From Carposina sasakii (taxonomy: Eukaryota > Arthropoda > Insecta > Lepidoptera > Carposinidae), in NCBI GenBank assembly GCA_014607495.2, contig CP053166.1, positions 12,170,455 to 12,234,454 of the forward strand: a stretch of DNA of 64,000 nt, given 5' to 3'. The first letter of the stretch is position 1. The number at the start of each line of letters is the position of its first letter. Shown here piece after piece: positions 62,001 through 64,000 of this stretch. Under the pieces are notes generated by a model. The model ran no database searches and had not been told where the DNA came from. It saw only the letters and a program-made list of their open reading frames with translations. The position numbers and the translations under genes were made by a program.

Positions 62001-64000
62001 TATTCAGCCGCAAATCACAGAAAAACAAATTTTACCACAGATAGTCGAAAAACAGATTCAGCCTCAAAAAACCGAAAAGCAGATTTTGCCAGAAATAAGC
62101 GATAGACTTCCCCTAAGAATCGAACAACAGATTGTGCCACAAATAATTGGCAAACAACCTCAACAAGATTTAAGTGAGAAACGTATATTACCAGAATCTG
62201 AGTTAGATGGTAGAAAGGGATGTGTACATGACGGAACTTTTTATGAAATTGGTAAGTTATAATTAAGATTAGCCGCGTGGTTCCGGCAGAGTTTTTACCA
62301 CCCCTGCCTGCCCGTGGGTATCGTACGAGGCGATTAAGGGTTTCCTTCCTTGACAACATAGTCCGAAAAATGTTGTCAAGGAAGGAAACCCTTAATCGCA
62401 TCGTACGATACCCACGGGCAGGCAGGGGTGGTAAAAACTCTACTCTGCCGTGGTGACTATGGGCAAATCCCCCTCCGTGGCAGTAGCCTTGTGGCGTGCC
62501 CTGGGGTAGGCCTACGTCCAGCAATGGACTGCAATAGGCTGAAGAAGAATTAAGATAAATATAACAATTCTATGCCTACTAATAAAAAAAACTATATATA
62601 TAGAGCGCTGACACGCGGAATGCAGAGGTCGTGGGTTCGATTCCCACCCGGGTGAGGAATTTTTTCCATTTCTTTATTAATAATTTTATAAAAAAAACTA
62701 TACCTAATAAGGTACAATAGTACTTCATAACGAATTTTTATATATTAGAAATAACATAAAGAAATGAAAAAAAAATTTCTCCCGAGTGAGACTTTTATAT
62801 TCCATTCTTTTTCAGGTGATGAATTTCGAATAGGCTGTTCCCAGCTCTGCGAATGTGTTGGTCATGAGAAAAGAGAGTGTGTGGCTCTAGTATGTCCAAA
62901 CCACGTTGGCTTGGAACTGATGTCTAAAGGCTGCGTGAAATGGGCACCCAGTCCACCGCCAATACCGCCCAACTGCTGCCCAAGAGCGGCCAGATGCTTA
63001 AGCGATGGCACCTGCCATTACAACGGAGTACCGTAAGTTGCAAACTTAAAGAGTTTTCTTTGTGTTAAATAGATTGCGATAGTAAATTATCAATTTAATC
63101 CACAGCGTACCCAACTGGAGCGACGTACCAATCGCCCTGACCGGGTGTGAACGACGATGCTTCTGCGAGAATGGTGACCTTGATTGCCAAGAGGTCTGCA
63201 CCCCCTTACCTCCTCTACCCCCGCAGACTCTGCGTTGCCCACCGCACCACCACCCTGCACCCGTCAACATTACTGACGATGACTGTTGTAAAGAGTGGCG
63301 CTGTGTACCTAATGGTAAGTGGTTAATCAAGTGTAAAGCGGTAAAGGTTCTTTTTTATTTGGAGGGTATTTTTTTATTTAAGAACTGTAATCATATCTCA
63401 TCCCCATTATTTTAATTTGCATGTTTACATTATCATCTCGTATCATACATTTGCTTGCAGCGCAAGATACCATTGCCAATAAAACCAAGTCATTCAAGTT
63501 TATGATGGCGCAGCACGAAGAGCCCAGCAAATACCATGTACCGCCATCCTCACCTTTCCTTACCACCACTGCTATACCAATAGAAGCTACAGATCCTACA
63601 GATTTCTATCGACATCTCAATCCAGTAAAGACCTATCCCAAACTTATAAAACATTTGAACGTCCTCCCTGTGCTAAACGACTTACATGACCTAGGATCAC
63701 TAATGGACATGGACAATAGTAGCTACACCATAAAGTCAATGGAAAATGTCCATTCTCATTTCAAACCCCTACATGTAGATTTTTCCTTATCGGCCGAGAA
63801 TGACAAGTTGGACCAGTTTAACATTAAGTCTCCTGAGAACAAATCTCAATCATTACCTGAAACATTTTCCATTGATTCTCCCAAATTTGTTGCTCCCAAT
63901 TTGGACAATATAGATTTTTCTCCACTTACTAGCCAAGAATTGAAATCGAGCGGAAAATCAGTAAACCCATTCCTTATTTCTTCATTTGATAACGATAATA
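43894..64000 (+). CDS. sas: Stranded at second (putative epidermal cell surface receptor), 5' complete, 3' beyond window
   Basis: Cell-surface protein of epithelia, trachea and nervous system; in Drosophila Sas has four VWC domains, fibronectin III repeats and one membrane segment, and is a ligand of the receptor phosphatase Ptp10D. Exons here: 43894-44002, 57020-57489, 58678-58864, 60416-60545, 60881-61043, 61207-62251, 62816-63032, 63106-63314 and 63461 to the edge. All junctions are GT-AG and in phase; 1023 codons are visible. Order: signal peptide (1-23, ending AVAG), acidic Thr/Ser-rich linker, VWC1 (about 185-250), VWC2 (265-325), a spacer with 9-residue repeats (about 468-685), VWC3 (692-762), VWC4 (768-840), then a Ser/Pro/Asn-rich region. 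Several N-glycosylation sequons occur. The fibronectin III, transmembrane and tail exons must lie to the right. Confidence 0.88.
44140..44270 (+). mobile_element. Retroelement 3'-end fragment (sas intron 1)
   Basis: GGCAGTAGCGTTGTGGCGTG and GAAGGCCTACGTCCAGTTG...GACTGCAATAGACTGAAGA: same 3' end as the sequence at 62480-62547. Confidence 0.55.
44271..45073. other. sas intron 1, no feature recognised
   Basis: AT-rich intron sequence. No exon or known repeat identified. Confidence 0.35.
45074..45229. mobile_element. MITE with GGG(C/G)C(A/T)(A/G)ATTTTTCCAA ends (sas intron 1)
   Basis: Left end GGGCCAATTTTTCCAAGCGT pairs with the reverse complement of the right end (GGGGCTGATTTTTCCAAACG). About 156 bp. 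A relic with GATTTTTCCAATAGTCAG lies at 47150. Confidence 0.65.
45420..45565 (-). mobile_element. Helitron-like fragment
   Basis: GGCTTCGCACGGGTGCAGTG and CCGCATCCAAATCCGTGGCG motifs common in lepidopteran non-autonomous elements; ends not resolved. Confidence 0.4.
45906..46099. mobile_element. MITE with GGGGGC(C)AATTCT ends (sas intron 1)
   Basis: Starts GGGGGCCAATTCTCGAAAAG; ends ...TTTCAAGAATTGCCCCC. About 194 bp, no coding potential. Confidence 0.65.
46100..47682. other. sas intron 1 with repeat scraps
   Basis: Helitron end in reverse (46643-46690, ACTAGTGGACGCCCGCGACT), SINE-like piece (46700-46835), and a reversed LINE 3' UTR (47190-47300, TTATTCTTTATTGTACAC ... AGAGATTTCTTCCAGC). No exon found. 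Confidence 0.45.
47683..47945 (-). mobile_element. hAT-type MITE copy 3, larger relative
   Basis: CAGGAGTTCCTAACTTTTTT to ACCACTTTGGGAACCACTG, 263 bp. The middle (TGTAATTTTACAGATAGGTA and following) also occurs at 21090-21185 in KIF4 intron 17, which is therefore another fragment of this family. Flanking 8-mers match at 6 of 8 bases. Confidence 0.7.
47946..48818. other. sas intron 1, no feature recognised
   Basis: AT-rich, no exon seen. Confidence 0.35.
48819..49152 (-). mobile_element. Non-LTR retrotransposon C-terminal fragment, 108-codon open frame
   Basis: Minus strand, uninterrupted from 49152 to 48826: NEIIRRKTKVTDIV, KWQWAGHICRRTDGRWSK, ARWTDDLKRTAGSDW, AYVQQWTAIG then stop. The longest of three copies of this LINE end in the window. 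Confidence 0.8.
49153..50395. other. sas intron 1, little recognised
   Basis: A small hairpin (ACTGGGCTCGC...GCGAGCCCAGT) at about 49328-49363 and a LINE 3' UTR scrap (50030-50080, GAAGAAATCTCTCTTAGAGA). No exon. Confidence 0.4.
50396..50634. repeat. Large inverted repeat, 73-bp arms
   Basis: 50396-50468 matches the reverse complement of 50562-50634 with three mismatches; a second, inner inverted repeat (ATTGCATTACTGTA / TACAGTAATGCAAT, 50492-50545) sits in the loop. Probably a foldback element or an inverted duplication. Confidence 0.9.
51376..51600 (+). mobile_element. tRNA-derived SINE (sas intron 1)
   Basis: tRNA-like head 51376-51447 with A-box-like TTGGTCTAGTAGG and B box GGTTCGAATCC (51426-51436), followed by the body TTTCCGAGTCATAGATGTTT, CCACGACACAAGACCTTAGA and an AT-rich tail. 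Body also found at 5925-6140. Confidence 0.7.
51704..51788. repeat. Hairpin, 33-bp stem and 19-base loop
   Basis: ATATCGCAGCTTCGGTAGAA... (51704-51736) against 51756-51788, three mismatches. Size is like a microRNA precursor, but AT-flanked inverted repeats of this kind are also typical of tiny MITEs. Confidence 0.7.
52190..52735 (+). repeat. Direct duplication, two diverged copies
   Basis: The segment with AAGAAGTAATTTAGAGG, CTGCTGACGACTTT and GTCCGTCAAAACATTAGCCG (then TGTTCTTGCAGAATAATTAA) at about 52190-52330 recurs at about 52550-52735. The second copy has extra bases (TCATTTCAAATTTAACA) or the first lost them. Confidence 0.8.
52795..53302. mobile_element. Interspersed element with AACCGACTTC terminal inverted repeats
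   Basis: Starts AACCGACTTCAAAAAAAGGA and ends TTTTGAAGTCGGTT, about 508 bp. A widespread lepidopteran repeat type (GGAGGAGGTTCTCAATTCG). A relic is at 59385-59412. Confidence 0.7.
53515..53598. repeat. Perfect palindrome, 38-bp arms, 8-base spacer
   Basis: ATATGGAGGGGTGAAAGGCT... at 53515-53552 is exactly reverse-complemented at 53561-53598 around TTATATAT. Confidence 0.95.
53599..56788. other. sas intron 1, no gene seen
   Basis: AT-rich. A cluster of ATCGAT-type sites at 56166-56260 (ATCGATACGATCGATTG, ATATCGATTC, AAATCGATTCTCGATCG) could be regulatory. A SINE-like scrap at about 56505-56560. Short open frames near 55110-55331 show no protein character. Confidence 0.4.
56789..56940. mobile_element. 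MITE with TAAAGGTGGGTTTCCACGGTGC ends, just before sas exon 2
   Basis: 152 bp; the left end TAAAGGTGGGTTTCCACGGT matches the reverse complement of the right end (TAAAGGTGGGTTCCCACGGT). The GC-rich interior (ACGGACGGACGCGCACCAGC / GCGCGTCCGTCCGC) is itself an inverted repeat. It ends 79 bases before the exon 2 acceptor. Confidence 0.8.
57020..57489 (+). CDS. sas: sas exon 2, acidic Thr/Ser-rich linker
   Basis: Encodes residues 37-193: KLANEDDESLP, a Thr-rich stretch (TEITTTQADTTTDESTTE) likely to be O-glycosylated, a basic RQKGR, a coil-like NLSVDELQSFANALHN, an acidic patch, and the first residues of VWC1 (DVEVTCRHNNMEYK). Donor AAG|GTATTA at 57490. Confidence 0.85.
57490..58677. other. sas intron 2, no feature recognised
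   Basis: AT-rich intron. No repeat family shared with the rest of the window was seen; ordinary reading frames only. Confidence 0.4.
58678..61043 (+). CDS. sas: sas exons 3-5, VWC1 and VWC2
   Basis: Exon 3 (58678-58864) holds most of VWC1: GCDETCECISTGIFEC...C, ending DECCSIIAC. Exons 4 (60416-60545) and 5 (60881-61043) hold VWC2: VCVYENTTYTVGSKW, GCSQICVCEADFTVTCKSRC, ending DECCEVQIC, then a Thr/Ser-rich linker. The CxCx and CCxxxxC patterns are diagnostic of VWC modules. Exon 4's acceptor lies 18 bases after the end of MITE A copy 8. Confidence 0.9.
59691..59895 (-). mobile_element. Helitron-like element (sas intron 3)
   Basis: Reverse orientation: ACTAGTGGACGCCCGCGACT at the left, TTATATATATAGA at the right, with GTCCACGCGG-type hairpin and AACTGCATCGGTTTC body as in 6684-6974. 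Confidence 0.65.
60018..60397 (+). mobile_element. MITE family A copy 8 (sas intron 3)
   Basis: ACAGGATGTTTTATCATTGC to CCAAAAATCATCCTGTA; the right end is 18 bases from the exon 4 acceptor at 60415. Confidence 0.85.
61207..62251 (+). CDS. sas: sas exon 6, beta-rich segment and 9-residue repeat array
   Basis: A single 1045-nt exon, residues 354-701. The first part (SVKVLQNKTVKVNLIHP..., LLLSPDGGKTYEDIEL) has a regular beta-like pattern. The second part is about 20 imperfect copies of (S/T)EKQILPQ(M/I), about 27 nt each, from about 61555 to 62200. The exon ends in ELDGRKGCVHDGTFYEI, the start of VWC3. Confidence 0.9.
62289..62440. repeat. Near-perfect 71-bp inverted repeat made of SINE sequence (sas intron 6)
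   Basis: Arms 62289-62359 and 62370-62440 differ at one base; loop of 10. The unit (CCGTGGGTATCGTACGAGGC, GATTAAGGG) is a piece of a common lepidopteran SINE/LINE sequence. The flank to 62547 (CCTACGTCCAGCAATGGACT) is the remaining 3' end of the element. Confidence 0.9.
62604..62655 (+). mobile_element. SINE head fragment (sas intron 6)
   Basis: GGTCGTGGGTTCGATTCCCA is a tRNA-type B box, preceded by ACACGCGGAATGCAGA. The A box is not recognisable, so it is not a tRNA gene. Confidence 0.45.
62816..63314 (+). CDS. sas: sas exons 7-8, VWC3 and VWC4
   Basis: Exon 7 (62816-63032): FRIGCSQLCECVGHEKRECV, a Pro-rich loop (APSPPPIPP), NCCPRAARC closing VWC3, then GTCHYNGV opening VWC4. Exon 8 (63106-63314): GCERRCFCENGDLDC, a Pro/His-rich insert (PPLPPQTLRCPPHHHP), and DDDCCKEWRC closing VWC4. 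Confidence 0.9.
63461..64000 (+). CDS. sas: sas exon 9, partial
   Basis: Open from a TTGCTTGCAG acceptor to the window edge, 180 codons. Low-complexity Ser/Asn/Pro/Asp-rich extracellular sequence, no cysteines and no recognised domain. Confidence 0.8.

Noticed and set aside
61627..62028. 133-codon minus-strand open frame with repeated FFTHLGQNL
   Set aside because: It is the antisense reading of the sas 9-residue repeat; the 27-base unit keeps the opposite frame open by chance. The sense strand is in phase with flanking exons.
62604..62655. tRNA gene
   Set aside because: Only a B box is present; SINE fragment.
1..64000. CRISPR arrays, bacterial operons, integrons or phage genes
   Set aside because: None seen. 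The repeats are interspersed eukaryotic elements and the genes have spliceosomal introns.

Overview
The window looks like lepidopteran (moth or butterfly) nuclear DNA. It is AT-rich, its genes are split by GT-AG introns, and it is full of interspersed repeats of kinds common in Lepidoptera: Lep1-like Helitron ends with the 3' CTAGT and a 'cgcggacg(a/g)agtcgcggg' motif, tRNA-headed SINEs, C-terminal scraps of non-LTR retrotransposons, and several MITE families. The species cannot be named from sequence alone.

Two protein-coding genes on the + strand can be rebuilt exon by exon. The first (coding 2435-22720, 19 coding exons) is a complete chromokinesin of the kinesin-4/KIF4 family (Drosophila Klp3A): an N-terminal motor with all nucleotide-binding motifs, a long coiled-coil stalk, an acidic patch and the KIF4 cysteine-rich domain. 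Summed exon lengths give 3402 nt, an intact 1133-residue frame. A second possible last exon (19328-19601) with its own AATAAA would give a different C-terminus of 1196 residues in total. The second gene (coding from 43894, running off the right edge) is stranded at second (sas), the 'putative epidermal cell surface receptor': signal peptide, Ser/Thr-rich linker, four von Willebrand factor C (VWC) domains, and between VWC2 and VWC3 a large array of about 9-residue repeats. The fibronectin III, transmembrane and cytoplasmic parts lie beyond the window. A 13-kb intron follows the signal-peptide exon.

Layout: 1-374 partial minus-strand reading frame of unknown, probably mobile, origin; 375-2165 upstream region; 2166-23050 KIF4 gene with repeat-rich introns, including an antisense THAP-type first exon at 14311-14390; 23051-43873 gene-poor, repeat-rich DNA with one dispersed 5S rRNA copy (23769-23887), a cluster of four TATCGATA (DRE) sites (41526-41646) and probably the non-coding 5' part of sas; 43874-64000 sas.

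The most unusual structures are a partial duplication of the KIF4 cysteine-domain exon, with a tandem array of splice-donor-like GTGAGT units next to it; a MITE inserted inside another MITE; two neighbouring hAT-type MITEs with perfect 8-bp target duplications; several near-perfect long palindromes in and upstream of sas; and the paired DRE modules. No prokaryotic features, CRISPR arrays or viral genes were seen.
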